Below, in pieces: positions 24,056 through 39,000 of a DNA stretch of 64,000 nt. This DNA is from Sambucus nigra (Eukaryota > Streptophyta > Magnoliopsida > Dipsacales > Adoxaceae): NCBI GenBank assembly GCA_949130495.1, contig OX422210.1, positions 638,996,585 to 639,060,584 of the forward strand, written 5' to 3'. How positions within the stretch are numbered: the stretch's first letter is position 1; each line of letters begins with the position of its first letter. The notes below the pieces were generated by a model. It was not told where the DNA came from, ran no database searches, and saw nothing but the letters and a program-made list of their open reading frames with translations. The translations under genes and the position numbers were made by a program.

Positions 24056-27000
24056 GTGATTTTGGCATTTGTTTATTATCATATTATCATTGTAAGACAA
24101 TTGTAGATGCTTGTAAAGTACTTCTATTAAATTTTGATGCTTAAGAATACATGGTAGCCTAATGATAATTTTCAATAGCATTGTTAGATTACAGAAAAAA
24201 ATGAATCATCTCTGAAATCCAGGAGGAAATTAATAAGAATAAGTTTATAATCTAAGTTAAATGTTGGGAATCTTTTCTCTCAGTTGGATTTTTCCATCTG
24301 CATTGTGGCGCGTATTTGCTTCAAGAGCACATCATCTTTTGTTCTTTTAATCTTATCTTGGTGCCATTAGGGATTCTATTTTCTACAGTAGACTTCCCTT
24401 ACGTTCACATTTAGTTAAAGAAAAGTCACGAGCCTCTTGGAAATAATGATTGGGATCTGCAAATGCATGTATTATGAGTACACATTTAAGGGTCACATTG
24501 ATCCCTTTTTAATTTTGATTGAGCCTTCGAAAGTAGTTACGTTTGGAATACTGGCCCTACTTTCCATTAAAAAAAAAAACAAATGGAGAACATCACTCCA
24601 CTTTCGAAATATCATTCTGATGTGTGACAGTTCGTCTAAATCATGAATTAATACTACCTACAATTAGTTATGTTGGGAGGTTTTGTGGCAGAAAGTTCCC
24701 GCAAATGGGTTTCCGAAGCGCAAGAAAGGTTATAGGGCTTGTGGATAAAAAGATACTAGGGTGTGTGTTTAATAGAAAAGACGGAAAGCAAATTTTTTCC
24801 ATGGAATTGTTTTTCAAGTTAAATATTATTGTGTGAAAATGATGAAAAATAATGGGTTTATTATGCTAGACAAACATAAATTTGCATTGGAGAAATTTTC
24901 TTTGGGAGGAAGATAAGAAAATTAATGTTGGAGAATTCAAATTTTAAAGCTTTACCAAGTTGAATAGTCTGGGTGACACGATTTTTTCCCCCCAAAGGAA
25001 TGGAATATTCCATTTTGCCCATGACAAATGTTGGCCATCAAACACACCCTTAAATCTGACTTGGTTTTGAAAGGAGTATGTGTTAGACAATTAAAAAAAT
25101 ATGTGCTGGAATTTTTAAGATTGCAAGTGTTATGTGTTAAAAGTCTAAAGGAAGGTGAATGGGTGATGTGATTAGGGATTGATGAAGTTTGGGGAAAGAT
25201 ACCTAGTTGTTATGGGGATATAAATAGTAATTCAAGAATATCAACGATGGGGAAGAAAAATGGAGAGAGACTTGGGAATATTCCCTATAATTAAACTTAC
25301 GCATTTTCTCTTTAGAGTAGTTTTAAGCACAGAACAATCCCAAATTTCATAATTTCACTCTTCGTTGAATGGGAAGTTTCATCAACATCTATAGGTTGTT
25401 GGACCATCTTCTAATTATACTAGAAATAGGACTACATAAATATGAAACTTAGTCTTTGTTTACATTTTTGGACCTAATAAAGACTATATAGATACATAAT
25501 ATCATAATATGATTTGAAATATCCTACTGACCATATCTACACTCTATATCCAGCAACTTCAGATTTTCAAGGATACCAATGCTTCTAAAACTTAATAAAA
25601 CATGAATAACATTACACCACCATCTTATGAACCTATAACTAACATAAAATAATACATGTTTCATTTGGTTCAGGAAATTAAAAATTGACCATATCCAAAA
25701 CTTGATTCGATGAAGTCATAATAAACTGCATAGTTTTGCATCATGCTTTTGGATCGTTCCTCATGTATTAATTGATACATGAAAATAGTCTTGAGGAGGG
25801 AAGTGGGGTTTCTTTTATAATATATGTCATTAGCTTGTTTTTTCTTTAGTAAGGGTTATTTTGTCCCTTTTGCACTGTTGGTATATAGAAGTGTGATGTG
25901 TATGGTGATCCGTAGAGACACGTGGCGCGTGGTTGTGCTCCCGGGAGAAGACTATATTTTATTTTGCATTTTTAGTTTAGGGTTTATTATCATTTTCTTT
26001 TATTTTTAGTGTTTAATTGGTCTCCAAGCATGTTTGGGACTAATTAGTCATTTTTAGTTATTAGTTGTCCTTTTTGTCTTTTGGGTCCTTAGCTTGGTTA
26101 GCAAGCTAACCTCTTCAATAAATAGGCACTTGACCCTCATTTGTAATCACACCGTGAATATTGAGAATTGAGAATTGAGAGAGAAAGAAACCCATTTCAT
26201 TAGTTTAGTTTATTTGTTGTTGTGTAGTTAATAGTTGTGTAGTGTAACAATAACGCTTTCACATTAGTAGTAAATTTACATCAAATTGGTATCAGAGATG
26301 CGTTTGTTCTTGGTGTTCTTCGTGGTGCGTGAAGCGGGTATCGAGCTGAGATTCTAATTCGGGCAACCCTTCAATCGGTAGATTGATAAATGTTCAAAGA
26401 GAAATCGAGGGGATGGAAATCCTAAATTTCATCACCACTAAAAGGGGGGATATCAATCCTTTTAGCAACCTCCACCCTCCACCCTCCACCCTCCATCTCT
26501 TACCGCCACATAACGGCCCCACCATCATTCTCAAAACCTTAAGATCCCAAACCCAAACCCTAACCCTAACTCAAGAAACCCTAACCATAGTTGGCCTCGA
26601 CCTACCCACTACCCTAACAGCTACTGCCGACCCTACCCCGCCCCTTTTTTGAGCACCCCTTTGGCCTAAAAAAACCCCGCCGACCGTATTAGGAGGGATC
26701 TATGATGGGTCTTTTTGATGGATGAAGGAGCTGGTCCTTAAAACATTATAAGCCACGTATGTATGTGCAACTTGCAAACAATTTAAGTCTAACTTAACTT
26801 AACCTATCTTCTCTCTCCTCCATCTGCTCACCTCCGTAAAAAAACTCAACTTCTCTTTCCATATCCATCTCTCTCATGAAGAGAGAAACATCGGTGATTG
26901 GCTCTCTTTGTGTGTTCATATGTAAGTTTTTTTTCTTCTTTTGGGATAATTTAATTGTTTTTTTCTTAAATAAGACTATCTTTTTTGGGCATAACTTCGT

Positions 27001-30000
27001 ATTTTTCCCCTCAAAATTGTTTTTTTCTTTCCATTTTGATAAAATGGTCTATTTTCTTAAAATTAATTATGTTTTTTTCTTCATTTTTTTATTTTGCTAT
27101 AATTTTTTTTTTTAATTATTAAAATCAGATTGATTATTTTTTTTTTAAAATTTTGGTAAGACTTTGTTTTTTACCCCTAAAAATTAGATTATTTTTTGTG
27201 GGAGAGGAGGCAAAGCTTTTTATTTTACTCCACATAAATATGATTTTTTTTTTTTTTTTAAATTTTGGTAAAAGTTTAATTTTTACCCACAAAAAATGGA
27301 TTTTTCCTCTCTCTCTCTCTCTCTCTCTTCTCTTTTATTTGGGGTAAAATTCGTTTGAAGTGGGGAAAAAACTTAGTTTTACCAAAAAAAAAGGTTCCCG
27401 TTTTAAGGCGAAAAAAATAAGTTTTACCAACATAAAAAAAACCAGATCTGATTTTAAAGAAGCAAACACTGACTTTATCATTTAAAAATAAAAATGAAAA
27501 ATAAATGAATCGTTTTTATTAATTTAATTTCGGTAAGACTGAGTTTCAAGTGGAGGAAATAAATTCGGTTTTAAATTAAATAAAACAAATAGATCCAATT
27601 TTAAGGTGGAAAAAGTATGTTTTACCAAAATAAAACCGAAAAATGAAAAAAAAAACAGATCTATTTTTAAAGAAACAAACACACTCAATTTTACCAAATT
27701 AAAAAAAAAAGTTGAAAAAAAAGAAACGAACCTTTTTTTGGGGTAAAACTTAGTTTTAATTGGTGGAAAAAACACAATTTTATCAAAATCAAATAAAAAA
27801 TATATCCAGTTTTAGGGGGAGAAAACTGAGCGAAAAAAAAAACAGTTAAAAAGGCTTGACAGATTTAAAGAGAGAAAGCTTCAGATTTACTTAAAAAAGT
27901 AGTTAAAGATCAGATGTGCACCAATTTGATTATGTACTAATTTTGATATATATATATATATGGCACTAAATAAGTTAGTTTTTAAACATTATATGTAAGA
28001 TATAATATATGCTAATATTAGATACATATATTATGATTATATTATATGTACTACTAATTAATAGAATATATGTATAATATTCTTTTGGTAATTACACTAA
28101 TTTCTCTTGGTGATATTATACCTATTTTAGTGTTAGTGATATCAATATGGATTTTTTGGGTGATTTTTGTTATGTTACATGATTTTTGTGATTTATTGGA
28201 ATTGTTTTTCTAATATTTTATTGATTTTGTTTTTAAAATTTGAGGCTTACTACACCTCAATGTACCCGGGCAAAACGCCTCAATGTGCCGGGGGCAAAAC
28301 GCCTCGCCTCCGCCTCACGCCTTTTTAAACACGGCTAATATATAGCTGATTTAGGCCAGTGTAGGTTAGAATTGTCCATTATTTGAATCATATATCGAAC
28401 TCGGTTAGGCCACTGCCAAAAGCAAATTAACTAAGCCAAAATCGAGTCAGGTCGATCATGAATTTCAACCATGGTCTTAAATTTTTTTTATTTGTATCCT
28501 TGGTGGTGAGGTAAGGTAAAATTCAATATGGGAGAGATCTGGGTTAGGGATTGCATTTCCATATCAATATTCCCTTCGTCATACAGTGTATCTTTGAGCG
28601 TATATACTAGTAGTCATTGCTTCCTTGGCTTCTTTGGATTCTTCCTATGTGGCTTCGTGGGACCTATCTTTCTGAAGGAATTTGATTGATCTTAAATTTT
28701 TGGAATTTACATATTTGATGGGATGAATTGAGGGAGTGCGATTGACGCTTGATGCTAAAGATAAAGTAGAGAATGTTCATTATACCAAATTTCATGATAT
28801 CCAAATAAGTTTTTTAATTTTGGCCATTGATCATAATGTAAATAAGCGAAAGTGACCTAAAGAATAACCACCACAATTATAAAGGATTTAGGGCTGAAAT
28901 GCTCTTTAATACTCATTCATACTCCAAAATGTAATTGATGTGTAGTTGGGAAGCAGAAGCGATTTTATCTAATCAACACAACAACATTCGTTTAGAGGCA
29001 AAGGGCCCATCGTCTAATTCTCATTCATCTCAAAAGTAATAGTAGTGAGTACAATAGGAATGGAGCCCCTAGGGTAGAAAGGAAGGGTGGAGGGGCTTGT
29101 ACATCATTTTATAAGGCTCCCCAAATATCTAAGGATAAGAGTACAAAAATGCCCCACAATGCTAATGCTCATGCTCATGCAACAATATTACCCTCAACTA
29201 CCTATACTAACTAAAAGAGGGAAAATAGCTAACCTAGACATGAAAATAAAATAAGAATAAAATACAATTAATTTCTCGGGCCACCCGTATACATCATTCT
29301 CCCCCACTTGAATAAGCTCGTCTGGAACGTTTGAGGTCGATGACAAGGTAGCAAAACAACCAATAGTGGACTTCTGCCACTAGAGAGGATAGTCGCCCTT
29401 GAAAACGACCCAAATATCGGCTAGCAGAAAGGATATGGGAAGTATACCTGAAGCCCAACCATGGCCATCAAGCAAGAACACAACCTCAAATCACGTCACG
29501 ATGAAAACCATCATACCGATGCCTCAGGGAGGGTCAACGATGTCAAATGTGGTCCGAGTCTACCATGGTGAGCACCCTTAAGGCTAGGCACTTCATCTCA
29601 ACTTCTGAACACGCCTCAAAAGTCTTCCTTAATAGGTCCAATCAATTGTGATCACCTAAAGCAACGTGTCATCCTTGAGTGAAACAACTGCTAAAATTGA
29701 CTCGTAATCATCATCATTCCCAAAGAGTGGGAAGAAATCAACCATAATCATACGATCCCACCTCGCGAAAATGCTTGCGTGTTACCCAACTATCCTCAAC
29801 AATAATATCGAAGAAACCTCGGTTGCACAACTCAACATCTTCTTCCCAAAGATGGGAAAGAAGTCCCCAAGCTCAAAAACCTTCAAGTCTCGGAACCGGG
29901 TACGAGTGATCTATACCTCTACCTCAAAAATGGGAAAGAAATCACAAGGATAGAACTCGGTATTAATACATGGAAGATATCACAATGCCTGATAGGAGAG

Positions 30001-33000
30001 TGAAAATCATCGTCGTACACAGAATGGACATTGGCCGGAGGGAATACTGGCATACTGCAACGGTTGACAAATAGTTGAAATATCGGGCCAAACGCTTTGC
30101 CCACTTGTGCGCCCAATCATCACGCGTCGCTTTCGCCTAAAGGAACCCCGTGCAGTATTGGTTTAGGAGGCTGTCACACTCCTCATAATCCTCGATGTCA
30201 CACTCCTCATAATCCTCGATGCAGGTGACGCTGAGTTGAAAGCTCTGAAGCTCCCTATGTAGAGTGCCACCCAACCGGTTCAATCGGTCGATGCGATCAT
30301 GGAGTTCTTCAACGACGCTATGGCTCAACCGCTCAAATTCGGCACAAACCTCCGCATCATACTCATAATCAATATCCCCACTTTTGTTCAACCACAAATC
30401 AAAACGGGAATAGGTGTCTGGGAAGGAAGTTGGGCCCAAATTGGGGTTTTGGGAAAATGCAGTGGCTAAATCATGATTTTTAGAAAATTAAGGGACCGAA
30501 ATGTAAATTCCAGGAGTTGGGAAGGAGTCAAAATAGAGGGTTGATTGTGTAATTTTTCTGCAATGTTGGAGAGTTTGGGGTTGATTTTTGAAAGAAACTT
30601 TTGATGTATAGAAATTTCAGGGCCCGATTTGGAATTATGAATTGTGGACTGAACATTTTGGGGTTATGCAACATATATGAAATTAGGTGTTTCAGATATA
30701 GGGTTTTTAGGGTATGGTGGTGGAGGAAAAGGTGGTGCTGCTTGACTGTTCGTGGTGGGGGGGGGGGGGGTGGTAGTTTGGAGGAAATTCCTCCGAGCTC
30801 TACAACAAGTACTATAGAGACTCTGATACCAATTTGATGGGTAGTTGGAAAGCGAAAGCGATTTAATCTAATTTACACAAACAACAATAATTGTTTAGAG
30901 ACCAAGGGCCCTTGTTTAATTCTCATTCATCAAAAGTAAAAGTAATAGTAGTGAGTACAATATGAATGGACCCCCCATTTATGGGGTACAAGGGAAGGGT
31001 GGAGAGGCTTCATGATGTCAAAACACATTGCAGCTTAAAGGTGACATCTTCATTCTAGAAGGGTGATGTCATGAGATAGTGGAGAGGTTCTACAAGTGTG
31101 ATATCACAAGATAGTGGATGTTAAAGTTGACATCATCATTCTAGAAGGCTCCCAAAATATCTAAGAACAAAAGTACAAAATGCCCCACAATGCTCATGAT
31201 CCTGCATCAATATTACCCTCAACTACTTATACTAACTAAAAGAGGGAATATTACTAAACTAGGCATGAAAATAAAATAAGAAAAATACAATCAATATCCC
31301 TGGCCACACATACATTTGTCATAGTGAAATACATGCCCCCTTTATATACCAGGGGGTGGAAATGGACAATTCTAGAAGGCTCCCAAAATATCTAAGAACA
31401 AAAGTACAAAATGCCCCACAATGCTCATGATCCTGCATCAATATTACCCTCAACTACTTATACTAACTAAAAGAGGGAATATTACTAAACTAGGCATGAA
31501 AATAAAATAAGAAAAATACAATCAATATCCCTGGCCACACATATACATTTGTCATGGTGAAATACATGCCCCCTTTATATACCAGGGGGTGGAAATGGAC
31601 AAGTACAATAATACTCCCAACTATAAAGACACAAAATAACAAAGGAAAGGCGAATAACAACTATGCCCCCGCATCATTATGTTGAAGTCAAAGTTTTCTT
31701 AAGAAATTAATTTCAAATCAAGACTCTTAATCTGGGATGGGGAGGAAGTATGAGATCTTGCGTAAACCACAGCGGAATTAATAATAACACTCGCACAAAT
31801 ATCGATAAAATAAATGCAATCTCAATATTGCAATAAACAAAGAACAATCTTTGTTCAACTATACTTGTTTGAACAATTTTAATGGGATATGCCTTTATTT
31901 ATAGGCTCATCAGCTAGAGTCCTCAAAGAATCAAAACACCAAGACACTAAGAGATAATTAAAAGTGATAAATAAAAATGCCTAAGATAATTCCAAGAATA
32001 AAAAATAAAACAAACTAGTCCTCTCCCTCATTATCCATTCACGTCAAGATCAGTTTACTTTATTCAAATTGCTAACTCTATGAGCTTTGACTTGTTATGT
32101 TCAGAAATATACCTGCTTAATATGATGGTATTAATATTATTCCCAGAGTGCAGGTCCATCGGCAACCATGTCATATCGTTTATACTGATTATCGACCAAC
32201 ACCCCTTCAGCATTATATCTTCCCTTCTGGTGGCGATGGTCTATACTTGGTGGTGGATGAAATGGGAAAATTTCGTGAGGATAGCTTCCAGAAAGGTTTA
32301 AATGCTCTTGTTCCTGCTAGTGAAGGTGCGAGGAAAAAAGGAGAGAATGGAAAAGGGCAGAAGGGTCTGTTGGTTGGTAGAGTTAGTGAAGAAAGTGACA
32401 TATTTAAGATGGTGAAAATGATTATTCAGCGTCAATACGATCCTGTCATAATTTTCAGCTTCAGTAAAAGGGAATGTGAATTTCTTGCAATGCAGGTATT
32501 ATTTCTGTTAAGTATGAAAACTGACACTTCTGTGGGAGATTGTATAATGCATACCTTTTATCCTAAATATGCTGTTTTGCTTCTTGAAATTTTCATACAT
32601 GTAATTATGAGTTGATTATTATGATCGCTAATATGGCTCAATCATACCCAAATACCATCTAACATCAATATCAACTACACCTTCTATATTTATGTATTTG
32701 TTATTCTTTTGAGGAAAGGGCAAAAAAATCCCCTGAATAGGCACTTTTTGCAAGAAATTCCCCCAAACTATGTTTTGCGCAACACTCCTGCTTGAACTAT
32801 GCATTTTGTTGGATCCCCCCCTTCTCATTCCACAGCACAGATAAGGGGGAATGCGTAGTTTAGGGGAATTTGTGCCAAAAAAATTCCAGGGGAGCTTCTT
32901 TCTTTTCCTTTTTTTTTTTGTTGGTAAGAATACTAATATTGGCATATACATCTGTCCTTAGTCTCTAAACTAATGGTTTTATTTGATATGATTCTGTAGA

Positions 33001-36000
33001 TGGCTAAAATGGATCTCAATGATGATGATGAGAAAGTGAACACAGAAACTATTTTTTGGAGTGCTATGGACATGTTATCAGATGATGATAAAAAGCTACC
33101 TCAGGCAAGTTGATATTTCTGTTCCATATGAATAGATGTATATAAATGGAAGCTATGACTTCGATCGCTTCGTGTGTACAACGCGATGTAGTTGTCATAT
33201 TGTTTATTTATTTTGTTGAGTAGTTTTTGCTATCATATAGTCTTCTTTAACAGATATGAATTTTCCTTTGGCAACAACAATATTAATTCTTCGTGTTATG
33301 AAAAATTCCAGGTATCAAATATGCTGCCCCTTCTGAAACGCGGAATAGGTGTGCATCATTCAGGCTTACTTCCCATACTGAAGGAAGTGATTGAGATACT
33401 ATTTCAAGAAGGGCTCATCAAGGTTGGAAGGAAAATTTTTAAATCCTTTTTTCCTGTTTGTTTATGAGATGAGTATCTTTTAAATAACACAGGTGTATTG
33501 AAGGTTAGATGTATCGTACCCTACATAGGTCTATCAGATTCTGAGCTACAATTTCTTTGCTGAAAGTAAAAAAAATTTGTGAAACTTACACATCATGAAG
33601 TATGGTTAACAGTGCAATCCAAGTTTATTTACTATTTTGTCATATTGACACATTCTTCTTTAGTGTTTGTTTGCTACAGAGACATTCAGCATAGGCTTGA
33701 ATATGCCTGCAAAAACTGTTGTCTTCTCAAATGTTCGTAAATTTGATGGAGATAAATTTAGATGGCTATCCAGTGGAGAGTATATACAGATGAGTGGCCG
33801 TGCCGGTCGTCGTGGTATTGATGAACGTGGAATTTGCATCCTTATGGTGGATGAGAAGCTGGAACCTTCTACTGCTAAAATGATGCTTAAAGGAAGTGCC
33901 GATTGTTTGAACAGGTATGCATTTGAAACATTGATTAAAATAATTTAGTAGTTAACCTGAATGGTACGTGTTATGTTGTTTTAGCCGATATGTATGGTGG
34001 GGGTTTGCTTAGTTGCTTCACAACTACAAACTATAAGGCAAGTTTAGAACCTTTGTTGGGATATTTTAGTATTATAATCATGTATGTTGTACTCCACCAC
34101 TATAAAAAGTTTCCTAAGAATGTATACAATGGATAATCTCGAGATTTATAATATATTAATTAATTCTATAATGAAATATATATTGGTTGAGAAGTCTTTT
34201 TTCTTCCCATTTATTCCATTATTGAAGTCAGAAGTAGCCTTGTAACTAATGAAAACTAAAGTAATCAATGTTAAATTTGAGAGCGCCATTTTTGGAGATC
34301 TAGATGGTGAGACCCTACATCGCGGTACGTAGGGGGATGTAGTGATCCCAGTAATCATGTTTTGTTCCCTAAATACAAATAAAAATATAATCAAAATATG
34401 GTCCTATTCTTAGACCCGCATCATGGTTCATTTGGCTCACCCATGGATACACCAGGATAACAAAGTCACCAAAGGCTTTGTTGAGTTGAGTTATTGCTTT
34501 ATTAGTATTGTAATAAATGAAAATTCCTTTGAAATGTACTAGAATAGGTTGGTTAGTTCTGGTGTCATCGCTTAGGTCACTATGCCCGTGACATCACCTT
34601 TTACATCATGCTTAGCTTGCCCACCGACTCTAGATGGCTTATAAATGCCCTTTGTATTCTCAAATTGGGTATCACACGATTATTATGAGGATATGAGAAT
34701 GAGTTGAGAGAAAACCTTTTTCATTTCTAAATACGTGTAAATTGTGGTACGCATACATCAAATTGGTATGAGAGCGACGTTCGCTCATGTTGACGCAGTC
34801 ATTTACAACCATGGGTAAGGCTCAGAGGAACCACCAATGTACCAAGCCTCCAAATGTTGCTCCTACTGCCCGTGGTGAGTCACCACCACCGCTTCTTCTT
34901 GCTTCGTGTTCTCAGCCTCCTTCGGCATTGTTCTCTTTCGTCGATCGATGTTGGAGCATCGCCATTCTTTAATGACCCGCTTCCCTGCTCTTTAATCCCC
35001 CCCCCCCCCCGTGAAACCTTAGAACCCACTCCTCGGTGTCGGGAAACCCTCTCAGACGTCTCACGAAGTCCATCCACGCACACACTCGCTTAACCCACAC
35101 CTTGTGACAACAAAGGAATGAGGGTACAAATCTCGATGAACATCCATTTGGCAGATCCTCTTTGTTGCCTACGAACGGACGAGACAATCTAGATGTCTTA
35201 GTTACTTGCTGTCCTCCTTTCTTGAACTCTCATAACCTTACATGAAGAATCTTAGCTCCTACCACTCGAACATGTTGCAAATCCCCAGATCCACCACCCC
35301 CGTGCACTTGCCGAAGACCGTAGTCGTTGTCGTCTGTGGACCTCCAATGCATTGTGCATGCCCTTAGCCCTTTTAGCCATTGCTTGGGTTGATTCTTTTT
35401 GTCTCTGTCCTTACTCAAACTACGTCTCCTTTTGAACATAGTTCTACCCTCATCCCTATTTTTCAAGCACTTGTAAAAGCCACCCTTGAGGCTTTTAACC
35501 CACAAATCCTCGATGAAAATTACATTCTTACCCCATGCACTTTCAGCCCCTCAAGTTTCTGGAATTATGTTTCAGCCCACAAACTTTTTAAAATTCCTGA
35601 ATCAGCCCTTCTCATTTCTCTTGCTTTTCGGGCAACCCACCCCCTACCGGTCATCCGGTTTGGTAGCTCGAGTAGGGCTTTAAAATGAACTGAGCTACTC
35701 GAGTTCGGCTTGTGTTCGTTCGAAAAAAAACTTGTTTGAGACAGGCTCATAAAATACATGAGCTAAGCTCGAACAAAATTTTAAGCTCGTATTATTGAGC
35801 TCGGCTCGAATTCGGTTAGATCACCAATATCCATAATAACTAGTGTAAAACAACCAAGCTGCTTGAGCTCGACTCGTATTCGTTTGCTTAGAAGCTCGTT
35901 TGAGCTTAACTCGTAAGATAAATGAACCAAGCGTGAACATACATTTACGTTCGTTTACATTTACCAACCAAGCTTGAGCAACCTTAAGCTCAGCTCAGCT

Positions 36001-39000
36001 CGCCTCGCCTCGCTTCGCCTCGCCTCATTTTCACCCCTAAGCTCGAGCCATACTATATAGAGGTTCTAGGGTAAATTGAGAGAAAAGTTGATCAATTAGA
36101 GGGTGAGCACTCTTTCTTATTCGTATGACGGGGCAATGGGATACCGATACGATGAGGGTTATTTAAGAGTTGAGGAGTTCGACGTTGTAGAGGGGTACAC
36201 ACCCAATTGCCCAAACAGTTGGGCGCGCAGACCCAACTGGCAAGGGGGGCCTCACCACAAGCAACCTCCTCAAAGAAGTGCCCTGGCCAAGACAAAAGTA
36301 AATTTGGGTGAGGAGGCCCCCCAGAAAGGGCTCCTCGTTCGAAAATGCCCGTAATTCACAGAAATAGAACTTGGGCGAGGATGCCCACCAGAAAGGGCTC
36401 CTCATGCCAAAATGCCCAGAATTTACAGAAATAGAACTTGGGTGAGGAGGCCCACCAGGAATGGCTCCTCGTCCCAAAATGCCCAGAATTTACAGAAATA
36501 GAACTTCGGCTGGGAGGCCCACCATGAAGGGCTCCTCGTCCCCAAAAGCTCAGAATTTACAGAAATAGAACTTGGGCTAGGAGGCTCGCCATGAGGGGCT
36601 CCTCGTCCCCAAAAGCCCAGAATCACAAAAGTGAAATTTGGACGAGGAGGCCCACTAAGAAGTCTCCTCATCCCAAGAATCACAGAAAGGAAATTTGGGC
36701 GAGGAGGTCCACCACGAGGGGCTCCTCGTCTCAAAATACTCAAAAACCACAATTTGGAAATTTGGGTGAGAAGGCTCACCATGAGGGTCTCCTCATACCA
36801 AATCAGCTCAGAAACCACAGTAATGAAATTTGGGCGAGGAGGCCCCCCCCCCACAAGGGGCTCCTCGTCCCCCAAGTGCTCAAAGATTACATGAAGAAAG
36901 TTTGGGCGAGGAGTCCCACCATGAGGAGCTCCTCGTCCCTAGAAATTCAAATTATTTACTGAAAAGAACCAATAGGTGAGGAGGTCCACCTAGAGTGACT
37001 TCCTCCCCAAGATTTGTTACACAAATATATATTAAAGTACTGATATGTTACTTTCTTGTACAGGTAGCCTTATTGAGCAAGCAGGGCTAAAAAAGGCAAG
37101 TTGGGATCTCTTGGGAGTTTTGCCTTGGTGGCTGAGGAACAAGGTTTGTTGAGCAAGCTCAACCACTTAGCACTTTAAGATTGAGAGAACACTAGTAGAA
37201 AGACCCTAGGAGTCACCCAGCCCTTGCACAGTCACACCCAGTCATAAGGTTGCTCGCATAAATAATAGTTCATAAAATGATTTTAGAGGAGGTGGTCCTT
37301 GAGACCTCCCTTCAAGTTTATAAAAGATTTTAAAGGAGGTGGTCCTTGAGACCCTCCTCAAGCTTACAAAGTTTGTACAACAAGTTACCGTTTCAAAAGA
37401 TATTTACCAAATCTGATATTTTGTTTGCTAGCATAAACATATTTGCTTTTTGACTTTGGTCTGCACCAAGTGGCACCTGTCAGAGGGGACAGGCGACTTC
37501 ACACAGGTAGGGACAAATGGTACATTGCAGACTTTCTCCCTTACCAACCCCCTCAGTTTTGGCGCCCAAAAGTGCCAACTCAACCGTAGTGCCCAACTAT
37601 GAATAGGATCCCTGGGCAAGGTCAAGTCACAATCAGAACTCAATTCATACCGTTACTTTGTCAAAATCACATTAGATACCTAGTGTTCTCTCCCCGCTCT
37701 CTTTAAATGCTAAGTGCCTTATTCCTTCACTCCACACAGACAACCATCATTCTCACCATGAGAAAAGTTACTATTATTGTTGTGAAGTTCATCTTCTTGC
37801 AGGGAGTAGTTCTTACTTTGGTTCCATCTTTACCAAAAGGAGAAAGTTTTATCAGGTGCTGCCAATGTTTAAAAAGGCGAAAGGCGAGGCGTTTTAGTCG
37901 CGGTGAGGCGAGGCGAGGCGAGGCGTAAGCCTCACCGAAAAGAAAAAAAAGAGCAAAATAATATTAAAAAAATACTAATAAAACCATAAAAATAAAATAA
38001 CACTACAAAAAAAAACATCCTTGAGGGCTTTCTCACGTAGTTTGACATTTTTTTGTTCCCCCAATATAACTTTTTGAAAAAAGAAAATCAATTTGAACAT
38101 ATTGGTTATTTTAAATATGACAATAAATTAATCAATGCAAAATCGTATTGGTAAAATCATTTTTTTAACTTCATTCACATATTGGTTCTTTTATAATATG
38201 ACAATAAATTAATCAATGCAACTTAACAAGCAAATTTATTAAAAAGAACATTGATTTTCAAGCTAAGATTAAAAAAATAGCAACTTTATTAAAAAAATAA
38301 TAAAACATATTAACCTAAGTTTATTAAAAAAAAAGCAACCTTTAAAATATATTAGTATAAGTTAAAGAAAACATATTAATCTAAGTTGAAAACCAAAAAA
38401 ATAGAAACCTTTAAAAAAAAGTCATATTGAAGTTAATTTAGTACATTTATTTCAAACAAACTATATATTTGTAACAAAATATAGTTTCAAACAAATTTAT
38501 ACACTTATTTCAAACAAATTAGTAAAGAAAAACAAAATTAAGTGCAACTTTAAAACTAAAATAAAATAAAAAAAGAATAAGAGTTGGTAGATTAAAACAA
38601 CATTTTTTCAAGTTAGGTGCAATTTTAGAATAATGAAGAATTTTAACCTTTAAAAAAACAGACTTTGTGATGAATTTTTTTTTCTCTCCGCGCCTCAGCA
38701 AAAAGGCGTGAGGCGCATCGAGGCGTAAGCCTCAAATTCAGCCCTGAGGCTTAAGCCTCGAGGCTTTTTTTCAGCTCCTCGCCTCGAGGCGCGCCTTGAG
38801 GCGTAAGCCTCTTCCGCCTTTTTAAACATTGGGTGCTGCTCTAGAAGTTTTTGAAAACCTTGAAGGTAGAGTTCATTGAAGTGGGTCACGCCTCACCCGT
38901 TTCAGTATCTTACCAGACCCCAGTCACAACTGCATCTTATTGGAAATTGGAGTATGAGGAGGAGATGTAGCTTGAGTGCCAAATATCTTTATCCAAGCTC

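Larger units (their letters stand above)
24056..32153 (+). other. MTR4 intron 3, 8.1 kb, transposon-filled
   Basis: Runs from GTGATT to GTGCAG. It holds a Tourist-like MITE (24759-25049), a partial LTR with primer-binding site (25893-26297), an inverted A/T-rich repeat block (26880-27840), a hAT-end remnant (GCCTCACGCCTTTTTAAACAC near 28309-28330), a minus-strand LTR element (28936-31314) and a 231-bp tandem duplication (31138-31602). No host exon was found within. Confidence 0.85.

Noticed and set aside
26550..26590. Interstitial telomere-like CCCTAACCCTAAC
   Set aside because: Only two or three degenerate units, not the plant CCCTAAA repeat, in generally C-rich retroelement DNA.
36163..36962. 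Several long frames on both strands
   Set aside because: All follow the minisatellite period and appear on both strands, so they are artefacts.
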